Positions 31,185 to 42,970 of a DNA stretch of 64,000 nt are shown here, one piece after another. The stretch lies in the NCBI RefSeq assembly GCF_000003815.2, contig NC_049990.1, positions 16,466,945 to 16,530,944 on the forward strand. The letters are read 5' to 3'. The notes below the pieces were generated by a model. That model was not told the DNA's origin and made no database searches. It saw only the letters and a program-made list of their open reading frames with translations. The first letter of the stretch is position 1. Each line of letters begins with the position of its first letter. The translations under genes were made by a program, and so were the position numbers. This DNA is from Branchiostoma floridae (Eukaryota; Chordata; Leptocardii; Amphioxiformes; Branchiostomatidae).

Positions 31185-32281
31185 GCTATCATTCGTATTT
31201 TCGGGTTTTACTATGATTTGCGTCTTATATTCACGGATTACTTCGCAATTCGAACCGGAACCTTAAGGCCTCATACCGGACTTTTGTTGCCTCATTTACA
31301 ATAGTGCTTAAATATGCAACTTTAATGGGCGAAAATCCAATAAAGAAACAGTTCTACTGGAGATGTTTTAATTTCTATTGAAAAAGCACTTATCCAGTAC
31401 TCAATAAAAAAAAATTCCCCAAAATCTGACCGGTGGATCGATTTTTATTACATCTATAGCTGCACATAAATACTATCCAGAAAGTGGGGCTTTCCTTCAG
31501 TGACCCGCTGACCACATTACTCAGGACAAACAAACGTACACGTCAGAGAATCGCCCGAATGCCGAAACATTTCCACCCGATCCTGTCAGAAATACACAAC
31601 CTTTTATCTCAAATCCTTCGATATGACATGGGAGCGATATAAGGCAATTTATCGTCTACATAAACACGCGATTTTGGGGCCCCATTCATATTTCGGAGGG
31701 AATACTTCTGAGTGCCCACCCGCGGAGTAATACCGGAACGAGGCCTTCAGTGCGGATTACAGATATCCGGTCAGATTTGAACTTTGACCCGAAACCTTGA
31801 CCTGGCGTTTTCCTATGCGCCTGGAGCGAGCTTTGTGCGTATTCAAAGTGCGTTTCGAAGGTAGATATATTTATTACCTTTGCCAGAATGGCAAGGTTAT
31901 GTTTTAGGCTTGTACGTCTGTCTGTCTGTCTGTCTTTCTGTCTTTCTGTCTGTCTGTCTGTGAACAGCATCACTCGAAAAGCGCCTTTGATTGATCCTGA
32001 TGATATTTGGTAGGTGGATATAGGGGTCGTAATCCCCATACTACTTCTCTTGCCCTCGCATGTTCTAAGTTTATGACCTTTGTGATCCTTTGTGATCCTT
32101 TGTCCTGCTCAGACTTTTTTTGTCAACCCTCCTAAGCTGGTTGTTTAATCTGATCAGTAAAACGTGACCTATTCTGTGCTGCTGCTGCAGACTTCCAGAT
32201 CAATGCGGTTTCCTGTGGTAAGAAATGCCACAAACCTGTATTTACTGGACCCACCTACAGGAATCATATATGTGCATCCCG
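31185..32281. repeat. Right inverted arm of foldback element
   Basis: It is the reverse complement of 20422-21540 with scattered differences, including a shorter (GTCT)n tract at 31915-31965. It ends ATGTGCATCCCG at 32281. Confidence 0.8.
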
Positions 32282-32289
32282 TATATATT

Positions 32290-33780
32290 CTTGAGAGTTT
32301 ATCTTAGTGATAGAAGGGGGACTTAAATCCTTAAATAATTGTAAAAGCTACTCCCCATAAAAATCTCACGGCCCTACTGAATAATACATGTGTATATACA
32401 CACCACACATACATACATAGGTACATACATACATAGATACATACATGATTATTACCACCCATGCGCCTTCTTTGCTGCGCGGGACACTGTAGTGAGACCC
32501 CGGGACTAAATGGAAACCCATAACCATATCATCAGTTTATTTACGCATTTTGATCGCAAGGTACCCCAAACTTAGCATATAACGAAAAGAACGACGTCGT
32601 TATATCGTTTATCAAACTGTTGTTAGTCTACCAGCCATATTTCAAAACAGAGCTAATTGGCTACACATATTGAATTCCTAAATGAATATTTAGAGAGAAT
32701 TTTGTTCGTGAACAAAAATGTGACTGAAGGAATAAAATGGCACCCAAGCTATCCCATCAGTCATTGCGATAGAGGCGATAAATTTGAGTGATTTATTTTC
32801 TTTTTACGCTGCGTTCGACTACTAGTATCACGTGCTGCAGTGCATACCATGTGGTGCCAACGTCAGGTCAAAAGAATCGACATAGCAAACATATTAATTA
32901 ATCTTTGTCAGACCATTTTTGGTCGGTCATACTTTTCCGGATATCGTCGGCTTACAAACTGCAATGGCTGCTGGGATAGCATCATATTTCCATTGTCGCC
33001 ATTTTGATTCTGTTTGAATTCACAAAATAGGCGCAATAACGCTGATATTTGCCGCATATATGACATGTAGCAAGTAGAATGCAGGATATGTAAGTTGTAT
33101 GCGATACACTATAAACGGACTAAGTATGTTTGTTATGATCAAGGAGGTTCATCGTCTGTGAATCTGTGAACTTTCAGCGGTCGATTTGTCTGTTATTAAA
33201 TGATTCCGACAGCATTATTTTGTATTGTAGGCTGCAGCCGTCAGTAGCGTACCTTCAACAGGAAATCTTTGCCATGGTCGTGAATAATGGATATGGTAGC
33301 CTCATACAAAAGATTGTGAAACTACCCGTTATTGTACCACCGTTTGAGAAAAGCTTGGTGGAAAAGGCGATGTCCCGTATTCCTAAACAGAAACATCAAA
33401 GCCCAAGAACGTTCTTTTCTCTGTAAATATAGTATAATGCAACACCTGCCATGCGATTCTACATATCTCTAAAACCCAGGCCTGTGGAGAAATTAATTGA
33501 AAAGTTGGTGTCGTACAGCTCATAAAACTTTAAAACTCCCAAACTAGCAAGACACATCTTCCTCGCAGGAACTTCCAGTTGATGCTCGATTGTTAGTCTT
33601 TATTGAAATATGTTGTAATATGTAATATGTACATGACCGACAAATGCAAAGTTAATCTTATCAAACTTTGTTTCTTGCTGTCGATAAGTGCTGGAAATAT
33701 TGAATCCCACAATAAAGACATGTAATTTCTGTATTACACTGTTTACAGTCTATATATTAGAATCCACACTGCCGCAAACT
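32290..33780. other. Intergenic, AT-rich
   Basis: There is a (CATA)n-like tract at about 32400-32455. I see no recognisable gene; the 86-codon open stretch at 33166-33426 has no identifiable motif. Confidence 0.5.
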
Positions 33781-33784
33781 GTAG

Positions 33785-33925
33785 ATTTTAGAATTACATA
33801 GATGAATTCCAAGACCAAAGACAAGTATTAGTGACCAAATGGGTGTTGTATTCATCGGTATTTCGATGAATTCCACGGCCAAATGCCATTACTAGCAACG
33901 GAATGGACGCTGGGTTCATCAACTT
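33785..33925. repeat. Isolated hairpin-minisatellite units
   Basis: The reverse complement of 33864-33922 matches the 66-bp unit at 15930-16245 (TGATGAA, CATTCCGT, GCTA, CATTTGGC, GTGG, TTCATC in order). It abuts the truncated exon copy at 33926. Confidence 0.7.
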
Positions 33926-34046
33926 GCCAGCACCTTTGTGTACAGCCTTGGCTGGAGTGGTGACAACGCTTACGGAGTGGACTACGACACTCACAGCTGG
34001 GGTCTGCAAGGAGCAGACTACAACAACATGTACGCGCTGTGTGCAG
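33926..34046 (+). pseudogene. Truncated copy of gene B exon 2
   Basis: The sequence encodes S-T-F-V-Y, then N-A-Y-G-V-D-Y-D-T-H-S-W and [11 protein letters not shown] before a GTGAGG donor. It matches the last ~40 codons of exon 10607-10996, including the intron start. The front two-thirds is replaced by hairpin repeat, and no other exons follow. It is either a relic or the edge of a rearranged gene. Confidence 0.8.
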
Positions 34047-34089
34047 GTGAGGCTGGAGCCTCGATGTCGTTTTACAATGTCATTGAAGC

Positions 34090-34900
34090 GACTTCCTTTT
34101 TTCTGTGTGTATATGGGTACACAATCTATGTTAAGAAAAAGGCTTATATCGCATTTTCTTATGATTTATGCAAATGAGGATCTCATTTGCATAATTAATG
34201 TTCAACGATGTTCACCTGTACATAACTTCCAAATGCACCAAGTAAGAAGTTACTGTCATTTACCACAATGAAACTATAGCATTTTCTCAATAATTATGCA
34301 AATTAGGTCTTTATTTTGCATAATATATATCAGTCAATATTCTTCTCCTTCTCAGTTACAAATGTCACACGTTGCAATGGTCCCATAATGGAACTGAGCG
34401 TGTTCATAAAATTTCCCATTAAATTAATTATGCAAATAAGATACCAATTTGCATAATTAATATTTCATTATATGAAGCATCACTTAAGCTATATACATAC
34501 CAAAAATCATAACAATTCGTTAACCCCCTTTTGAGTTATTTTCTTTTAAAGTCTGACACTAAACCTGCCCTGCAGTTCTAAAACAAGCCGCTAGGGGGCC
34601 CAAACACAAGCCGCTAGGGGGCCCAAACATACACCACTTACTTTCGGCATCAAGAGCTGTCTACCACTAAAAAATCATAGCTGCAGCATGTTCAGAACTT
34701 GAGATATCAAACCAGGAAGTTCTGCTGCAGTACCGTAACAGGCTGCTAGGGGGCCCAAAATCTAATCGTTTTCAGGTCTCACCAAGATCAATACAATCCA
34801 TTCAGGCGTTCTTGAGTTATGCTGGTCTTCTACATACATACAAACATACAAACGCTACCCAAAATATAACCTTCTCGGCGAAGGTAACAACCCCGAGGGG
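34090..34900. repeat. Dispersed ATGCAAAT-rich repeat
   Basis: Inverted word pairs TTATGCAAAT(N)AGG and ATTTGCATAATTA recur (about 34165-34200, 34295-34325, 34430-34460), with CTAGGGGGCCCAAA blocks and a run ending GCGAAGGTAAC. The same family appears at 38200-39600, 43270-43320 and 45770-46220. Confidence 0.65.
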
Positions 34901-35100
34901 TCCTTTTTTCTAAATGGGACCGTAGCATAAGATAGCACCCTGTATAACCTGATTAAATCAAGCATATAGCGGCCCGCCCAACATCACCGGGCCAGTTACA
35001 GCCCTAGAACCTAGCAGCTCCCAGCAGGCTATTTTCAGTAGCGTAGAGGTAGCATAGTTGAGTATACGTATACTGTAATAACATTTCAAACAGCTGGGGT

Positions 35101-35319
<219 letters not shown>

Positions 35320-35483
35320 TTATAACTGTTATCTCCTAGAAAAATGGCGGCATAGAATTTGTCATGTGTGTGCTTGGCAAGACGAAGATCAAGGTCAAGT
35401 TTGACCGCCCTGGTGTGTGAAATTCGCATAACATCTACTATAGCGCTAAATATTTCATGGAATTATGAGGTCACCTTTGTACA

Positions 35484-35485
<2 letters not shown>

Positions 35486-35521
<36 letters not shown>

Positions 35522-35522
35522 T
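35486..35522. repeat. (CT)n(AT)n microsatellite
   Basis: A CT run is followed directly by an AT run, within the intron of the ferredoxin pseudogene. Confidence 0.85.
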
Positions 35523-35796
35523 ATTTATTACATAATTCTTGGTGGTACAATGTTTAATTATATGATTAAGTGACGGCGCATCCGTTTATAAGGCACTATA
35601 GCCATTTTTTTCAAACCTGTTATGTTGTTGACTACCCTTTTCAATTTTTTTTTCTAACTAAACCAAAGCATTTGTTTCAAAACCCCAATCAAAATAGCCA
35701 GTCTTCGATCGTTTGTGGCCGGTCTAGCAGAGACCGCTCTAGCAACTATTTTTTTTCTTCCACCTTTCCATTGTGATGAATAAAAGCAATTCTCAC

Positions 35797-35892
35797 TTCC
35801 TCAGCTGCGTCCGAAATGAACGTGTCTTTGAACAGCACAGTCAATCGTCTTCTCTTCACCCGCGTTCACGAGTTTCACCTGGTACGTGACTC
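35797..35892 (-). pseudogene. Ferredoxin exon 2, frameshifted copy (35 kb)
   Basis: Minus strand, with CCAG acceptor and GTGAGA donor. It encodes V-T-Y-Q-V-K-L-V, then K-T-I-D-C. An insertion in the GCT-CAA-GAC segment shifts the frame, so it runs to a stop in what should be D-A-A-E-E. The exon is 96 bp against 98 in the 46-kb copy. No FUBI exon was found upstream, so the locus is a pseudogene. Confidence 0.8.
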
Positions 35893-36358
35893 CTGGTATG
35901 CACATAAACAGATTACAATATAAGACATGAAGCCTTCATGGTATTTCACATACAAACATGATTGTATACTATTGAATATCGATGTTTATTGACTGGTTCA
36001 AAAGTTGGTGCCAATGTTTATTCCAGACATCCGTTTCTTAGCACAATTTCGCCATGTTGAGGGTCTGTGAGAAACGTAACACGTTATAGCGCCCTCATTT
36101 TCCGAAAGTACTTTTAATTCATTCGTGATCAAGTCACATGAGGCTATATAGTGGACTGTAAGATGTAAGTTACCAATATTTCAATGGAACCTTCCAAAAG
36201 GGGAATCCCCCGTCCCAGCTCCCCTGCCCAAAAGGTGACGTCACACCTAGGAGACTTCCGCTTTCGTGGTAACTGGCGCACAAAGCTAGTAACAAGGGGT
36301 CCTATACCATTACCAGTGAAGATTAGCAGTTTTACAGGACCTGGTGGTCTCTTAGTAC

Positions 36359-36687
36359 ATGCCCGACATGTTGCGGGTCTGTGAGAGACTCCGTGAGGCG
36401 GACGCGAAGGGCAGGAGGTACGGACTAGCCCGTGCGGAGACAGGCTACCTCCGTGCCCTGGTGGACGCCATGGCTGACATGGACAGGCTGGCGGAAGTGG
36501 AGCTGCTCAAAAGTCTGGGCGACGTGAAGTTGGAAAGGGGAATACTCTGGAAGGACGTAGTGAAGTTCAACATGGCCTTGTCGCTTTACATAGCTGCTGT
36601 GGTCCGGTGTGACAATCAGGATCAGAGAGAAGGTATAGAACACCGATACGAATACGCGAAGAGGGGTGTCGTCAAAGCGGTCACAGG
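36359..36687 (+). CDS. Helical-repeat exon upstream of the NTase-TPR gene
   Basis: The open frame from ATG 36359 encodes a TPR-like helical segment (A-E-T-G-Y-L-R-A-L, L-K-S-L-G-D-V-K-L-E-R-G, L-Y-I-A-A-V-V-R-C-D). It matches the pattern of the exon pair at 39629/39993 (L-G-D-V-Y-V-E-R-G, A-L-Y-N-A). Donor GTAAGG is at 36688, outgoing phase 2, compatible with the exon at 39629. The start is uncertain; an upstream exon is possible. Confidence 0.6.
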
Positions 36688-36732
36688 GTAAGGAACAGCA
36701 AACAAAAGACAGGAAGACGACTACACCTGCAG

Positions 36733-37058
36733 AGGTGGCAGGAAAGTTTCAAGACCTGGACAAGAGACGGGCTGCCGGTGGTAACACAGACTCTGTTCTG
36801 GTTGGATACGCACATTTAATGGTAGAAGGAATAGTAAACGACAACAGTGTGTTAGAAACAGAAGCGATCAAGAGTCTCGGTGACGTGTACCTGGAAAGTG
36901 GAACAGAAACTAGAGACACTAGAAACTTGACCAGAGCTTCTGCTCTGTACAACAAGGCACTGGCGCGGTGTCACAGCGTACATGGAACAGTTACCCTTGT
37001 CCACCGTTTACTGTACACCGCAAAAATCAGGCAAGAAATCGTCACAACTAAGACCAAG
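36733..37058 (+). CDS. Second helical-repeat exon of the NTase-TPR locus (placement uncertain)
   Basis: The open frame encodes another unit of the same kind: E-A-I-K-S-L-G-D-V-Y-L-E-S-G, A-S-A-L-Y-N-K-A-L-A-R-C-H. There is a CTGCAG acceptor at 36732 and a GTGAGC donor at 37059. It lies only 45 bp after the preceding donor, and the phases do not fit joining the two exons. They may be alternative exons, or one may be damaged. Confidence 0.5.
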
Positions 37059-37397
37059 GTGAGCGATGTAAGCAGCAATGTTATAAGCTATCTAAGAATA
37101 AAGACAAAGTTTGCGTCTTTGTACCATAGTTTCCTAGAGGAAAATGATAGAAATTCTGAGATGCGTTAGTTCAAGGTGAGCATCACCAGGCATAGATGAT
37201 GTAAATGTTGAGATGAATTACATAAATATGTGTCAAAACGGTCACCGGGGCTAATGGGAAGTTCCACAAAGCGTTAACAACTTTATATACATCACCGGCG
37301 ACTTACCTGTAACGAACACAGCACAGAGTGTTTTTAAACTTTATTCCCACTGTATGTTAATGACCTTGTGTAATCGTGTAATAATCTTAGTTTAGGA

Positions 37398-37406
37398 TTG
37401 ATTGAC

Positions 37407-37453
<47 letters not shown>
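37398..37453. repeat. (TGAT)n microsatellite
   Basis: ATTGATTG-type tetranucleotide repeat, about 13 units. Confidence 0.9.
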
Positions 37454-37454
<1 letters not shown>

Positions 37455-37799
37455 ACATTCATCTATTTCTAATGAATGACCTCTGTCCCATGTACATGCC
37501 ATTCCCAACGCACGCAGCGACAAGGCCGGAAGGACCACTTCTTTCCCTTCTCAGCTGCGCCCTCTAGCGACGTCATCAATGACGGAATGGGCCGACGTTG
37601 CAAGTAGGTACAGGGAAGGCTGGTGCTTAATCATTGTTTTTGACATTTACTTAATGTTTTTGTGTATACTGTTGATTTACAACGATTTTAAGAAGAATGA
37701 TTTTGACAGAGCAAAGTACCGACACGAATGGATGGATGCATAGAAGTTTCTCTTAGGTTTAAACGCTGAACTCATCTCAATTTGCCATCATAGAGTCCG

Positions 37800-39600
37800 T
37801 TAGGACCAGGAGATAATAATTATTACCTCCATGAAAAATGGAGATATAGTTTTCGGTGTGTCTGTGTGTGTGTGTGTCTGTCTATCTGTCTGTCTGTGTG
37901 TGTGTCCAAATATTTGTGGTCAGCATAACTTTGGAACCTCTGGATGGATTGTAATGATATTTGGTATGTGGGTAGATGTTTGGAAGACAAAGGTTAAGGT
38001 CGATTTTGGGCCCCCTTGTGTGTGACCTTGGGACTGCAGCAGAACTTCGATTTTTGGTATCTTTTGACCTGAACATGCTATGGTCTTGAATTTTGGTGGC
38101 AGATAACTTGTAGAGGGTATATAGGTTTGGGTCCCGTAGCGGCGTGCTATGAAACTGCAAGGTCAATTTTGTCAAAATCTTCCAAGAAGCATAACGGAAC
38201 ATAGGAACGATGGATTTCCATGATATTTAGCATATAGGTATGTTTGGCAGAGGTGTACATAATTAAGTGCAAATTATGCAAATTTGGAGTAAGTTAAATG
38301 CTTAATGAGGAAAATCTATAATCCAGCATTTTCAATTATAAGACTGAGATACATGTACTTGTAATTTGTGGCAGGTGGAAGATTAGCAAATCCCAATTAT
38401 GCAAATAAGTCCCGAATTTGCATAATATTGTGGAAGTGTCCTAACTCATCTAAGTACATGTAGTAAATCATTGGATTGTCAACATTGTGACCTGTGTAAG
38501 TTATTTAAAGGTGTACACAATCAAGCATAAATTATGCAGATTTGCAAGTCATTTGCAAGTCAGCGGAATATTTCATGGAGGTATGAAGTCTCCGAACTCG
38601 CGTTTCACTAGCGTTTGTGAGTCTATGTGTCTGTGTGTCTGTCTACAAGATAACTCAAGAACGGTTGGGTGGATTGGTTTCATACTTGGTGTGTTGGTAG
38701 GGTTTGACGAAAGCTGGGAATCATTAAATGTTGGGCTCCCTAGCGGCTTTCCTTGGTACTGCAGCACAACTTCCGGTTTTGCTATTTCGTGTTCTGAACA
38801 AGCTATGGTCACGAATTCGAGTTGAAGGATAGCTCTTGTGCTCAGGAAGAAGTGACATAAGTTTGAGCCACCTAGCGACTAGGTTTGGGATAGCAGGGAC
38901 ATTTTTGTCAAAAACTTCTGAAGCGGATAACTGAAGAAGGGAACAACGGATTTTTATGATTTCTGGTGTGTAGGTACCTTAGACAATGTTGTACAAAATG
39001 AAATACTAATTATGCAAAATTAGAGTGCATTTTCATAATCAATGAGAATATTCTATCATGGCAGTTTTTTCAATGTATCTCTTGTCCCGGACATGATATG
39101 GTTTTGACATTTGGGTGGAAGACAGCTTTTAGCGTCATGACATAGTGGGCCAAGTTTCAGCCCGCTAACGTATAACATGTAATTTTGGAACTGCAGGGGC
39201 ATTTCTGCAGAAAGGAACGATGGATTGCCATCATTTTAGGCATGCAAGTAGCTTAGGCAAAGATGTTCATAATGATATACATGTTATGCAAATGAGGACT
39301 TTATTTGCATAATTAATTTGGAAATTTCATTATTTCAATAACAGAACTTCAATAAATGTGACACATGTAAATTATGATAGGTGGCACATATACAGATACC
39401 AAATATGCAAATGAGGAACTAGATTGTATAACATATGCAAAAATTGCAATTCCGCCTAATGATAAATGATGGGAATTTTATACTTGTGACATGTGTACGT
39501 TAGTCAATGATGAACATCACCATGCATAGATTATGTAAATTTGTATGTTATTGCATAAAATTTACAAAAGCTCTAAATATTTCATGGAGGTATGAGGTCG
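37800..39600. repeat. Dispersed ATGCAAAT-rich repeats in the NTase-TPR intron
   Basis: Several degenerate copies begin with a (TG)n/(TCTG)n tract (37863-37905, 38620-38645). They carry TTATGCAAAT / ATTTGCATAAT pairs (about 38265-38285, 38395-38435, 39005, 39280-39320) and end TTTCATGGAGGTATGAGGTCGCCGAACTC (about 39575-39607). The same end motif appears at 38566-38600 and, in part, at 45715-45740. It appears to be one non-autonomous family. Confidence 0.6.
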
Positions 39601-39628
39601 CCGAACTCTAGTTGTTTTGTTGGTTCAG

Positions 39629-42600
39629 CTCCTACCACAGATACATCCAGACGGCAGACCGTGACTTGGGAAATGGAGACCTGGACGCAGCAGAGCGGAA
39701 CCTAGCAGCCGCCCTGAAACTTGTTCACGGTCTGTCATTCATACATAAAATCATAATACCGCCTTGTTTAATATTACAATTGCAGCTGAGAAGACAATAG
39801 AGTTTAAAAAGATAATTTCTATTATGTACAATTTAGTTTTGTTATATCCTTAAGTGTTGAAATGATTTTATTATTTGTATATGAATATCCGCCACATAGA
39901 TCGAACACAAACATCAGCCTTGAACGTACCGAAGGAGTGTATAGTGTTGTAGATTGACCAACCCTGATATCCATTTATCTTCCTACCTACAGATCGTTAT
40001 AAGCCCGACAAAGCTAGAGAAGCCGACTGTCTGTGTAGGTTAGGTGACGTCTACGTCGAGCGAGGCAAGCGGACAGGAGAAGGTAGGAAATTCACACAGG
40101 CAGCAGCTCTGTATAACGCCTCCATGGCACGGACAGATGGAGACAAACAAAACATGATAACAAAGCTGCGAGAAACAGAACAGCAGTTTCTTAGGAACAC
40201 CTGTAACGTAGACTGTGAACCGTGCCCGTACATCAGCGCGTTAGAGCACATAAAGGAAATGGAGAACATGCGCAACCGTGTCAAATCTCAGCTAGAAATC
40301 ATTCATGAGGAACACAACCCTTATCAGTATGATGAAGATGATCCCGTCGTGAGAGAAGTAGAGATCAAACGAGCGGAAGCAATTAAGAACTTGTTCAAGA
40401 GGATCACAGCTGACAGACAAGAGTTCATCCAAGTCCTGACAGATGAATGTATTGCCAAACTCGGCCCTCCTCCGTGTAAGTACGCTTTCATCGGGTTGGG
40501 TTCACAGGCCACAGAACTGGTCACGCCGTACTCCGACCTGGAGTTCGCCATTCTGATTGAGGAAGGGAAGGATGATGATGATACACGGAAATACTTCTTC
40601 AGCCTCACACACTACCTACATCTTAAAGTCATCAACCTTGGGAAAACCATCCTCCCAGCCATGGCCATCACGTCACTCAACGACTTCCTTTCAGAAGACC
40701 CAGAGAAAGATTGGTTCTTCGACTCCGTCACACCTCGCGGCTTCGCCTTCGATGGCTTCATGCCATGGGCTTCTAAGACTCCTTTTGGAAGAGACAAAAC
40801 GAGGAACAAGGATTCCGTTAGCCTCGTCCAGACTCCTGCTAAGTTAGCGGAATATCAATATCTGTACATCGCCCTGGCGGAAGGCTATCACCTGTCAGAC
40901 ATCCTCAGACGGGTGACCTACTTAACAGGAGACACGTCTTTGGTGGACGAGTATACGGACAGAGTTAAAAACGTTGATCGGTCACCTTTTCTGAAAAGGC
41001 TGTCAGCAATGCTAACACTGAGTGATAATATTCAGGAACTAAAAAAAATCGCACCAACGGGGCAACTTCTGGATGTCAAGAAAGAAATATACCGTTTTCC
41101 CAGCGTAGCCGTTGACGTGCTGAGTGTTTGTTCCGGCATTACGATTCCCAGTGTGTGGGGAGTGATAGAGGAATTGCACAAGACACAGCGGATCAGTCAG
41201 GAAGATGCCCACCACTTGACTGTACTGATCAGCATCTCAGCGGAGCTGCGGTTAAGAACTTACATCGCCAACGGAGGACAGAAGGACAGACTGTCTCCTC
41301 TCACTGAGATGAAACTTCAACTTGATGACCATGACGTAGACGACACTTTGGTAAAGTCAGTTTTCTACATTACAGACACAAAAATGCTGTTCAGGTACTA
41401 CTATACTGCAATTCCGGTTAAAACATGCATTGTTGATACAGTTGCTAAGGAAAGTCAAACGACAAAGATATTTCAAAACGCAATCTTTGACAACTCATCT
41501 CTAACAAGGGGCCGAATTACCCGACGGCTATTCCATTTAGATGCATCCTTACGTCAGTGTGAAGCGGCTCTGAAAGATGCGGGCAGTGATAAGAGCAAAC
41601 AGTTGGAAATACTTTGGGAATTGGGACAGGTCTCTCAAAAGCGTGGTGAGTTTGAGAAATCAAAGGGATACTATAGGCAAGCACTGAGAGTTGGAAATAC
41701 TGTTTATGGAGAAAGTTCAGTGCATCGAAACATCGCCTCATTGCTTGGAAATATTGGAGCATGTTGGAGTAATCTTGGCGATCAAAATGAAGCCCTCCTT
41801 CATTTCGAACAGTCACTCACGATGAAGAAAGCTATCTATGGTGAAACTGCAGCACATCCCGATATTACTTCATCACTTTACAACATTGGATCGTGCTGGA
41901 GCGACCTTGGCGATAAAAGGAAAGCTCTCAGGTATCATGAACAGTCACTGAAGATGATGGAAGCTATCTATGGCGAAACAACAGAACATCCCATAATTGC
42001 TTCATCACTTAACAACGTTGGGTCGTGTTGGAGCGACCTTGGCGATAAGAGGAAAGCTCTCAGGTATCACGAACAGTCACTAAAGATGATGAAAGCTATC
42101 TATGGGGAAACAACAGCACATCCTGATATTGCTTCCTCACTTAACAACATTGGAAACCGTTGGAGTGACCTTGGCGATAACACGAAAGCTCTCAGGTATT
42201 ACGAACAGTCACTGAAGATGAGGAAAGCTATCTATGGCGAAACAACAGTACATCCCGATATTGCTTCCTCACTTAACAACATTGGAAACCGTTGGAGCGA
42301 CCTAGGCGATAAGAGGAAAGCTCTCAGGTATTACGAACAGTCACTGAAGATGAGGAAAGCTATCTATGGTGAAACAACAGCACATCCCGATATTGCTTCA
42401 TCACTTAACAACATTGGGTCGTGTTGGAGCGACCTTGGCGATAACACGAAAGCTCTCAGGTATTACGAACAGTCACTAAAGATGATGAAAGCTATCTATG
42501 GGGAAACAACAGCACATCCTGATATTGCTTCCTCACTTAACAACATTGGAAACCGTTGGAGCGACCTTGGCGATAAGAGGAAAGCTCTCAGGTATTACGA

Positions 42601-42970
42601 ACAGTCACTAAAGATGATGAAAGCTATCTATGTCGAAACAACAGGACATCCCGACATTGCATCATCACTTAACAACTTTGGGTCGTGTTGGAGTGACCTT
42701 GGCGATAAGAGGAAAGCTCTCATGTACCACGAACAGTCACTGAGGATGAGGAAAGCTATCTTTGGTGAAACAGCAGTACATCCCGACATTGCTTCATCAC
42801 TTAACAACATTGGAACATGTTCGAATGAAATTGGTAATCAGAGTAGAGCTCTTAGTTACTTGGAACAGTCAGTAAAGATGATGAAAGCTATCTTTGGGCC
42901 GGCACATCCCACCGTTGCAAAAATAGAGAACAACATTCGAATATGTAGGAATGCCGCCCGTAAAGTGTAA
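39629..42970 (+). CDS. Nucleotidyltransferase-like (DUF294/GlnD-type) plus TPR protein, last two exons
   Basis: Exons 39629-39729 and 39993-42970 (TAA 42968-42970) join in frame (phase 1). A helical N-terminal unit is followed by a polymerase-beta-type nucleotidyltransferase signature, G-L-G-S-Q-A (GS at 40499-40504) with D-L-E at 40535-40543. Then comes a helical region like the DUF294/GlnD substrate-binding segment (D-I-L-R-R-V-T-Y-L; L-T-V-L-I-S-I-S-A-E-L-R-L-R). About ten kinesin-light-chain-type TPR repeats run from roughly 41590 to the end. No signal or membrane segment is seen, so it is probably cytosolic. The first acidic pair is present; I could not assign the third catalytic acid with certainty. 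The substrate is unknown; a signalling or immune-sensor role is inference only. Confidence 0.85.
41700..42920 (+). repeat. 132-bp coding repeats (44-residue TPR units)
   Basis: The word GCTATCTATGG recurs at 41831, 41963, 42095 and onward every 132 bp to 42887. Each unit encodes H-P-D-I-A-S-S-L-N-N-I-G, W-S-D-L-G-D, E-Q-S-L-K-M. Types G-S-C-W and G-N-R-W and types K-R-K-A and N-T-K-A alternate in a shuffled order. Near-identity at silent sites indicates recent unit exchange. Confidence 0.9.

Larger units (their letters stand above)
20422..32281. mobile_element. Foldback-like element: long inverted arms around a satellite array
   Basis: The left arm (20422 to about 21540, starting CGGGATGCACATATATGATT) and the right arm (about 31185-32281) are inverted copies over roughly 1.1 kb. 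They share a GACA/GTCT microsatellite and the same junction into the 206-bp satellite. The satellite runs in one orientation from about 21510 to 30916, then flips at 30917. The flanking bases are TATATA on both sides, so a TA, TATA or TATATA duplication is possible but cannot be resolved. No transposase is found. The architecture resembles Drosophila Foldback/Galileo elements in general form; family membership is inference. Confidence 0.75.
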
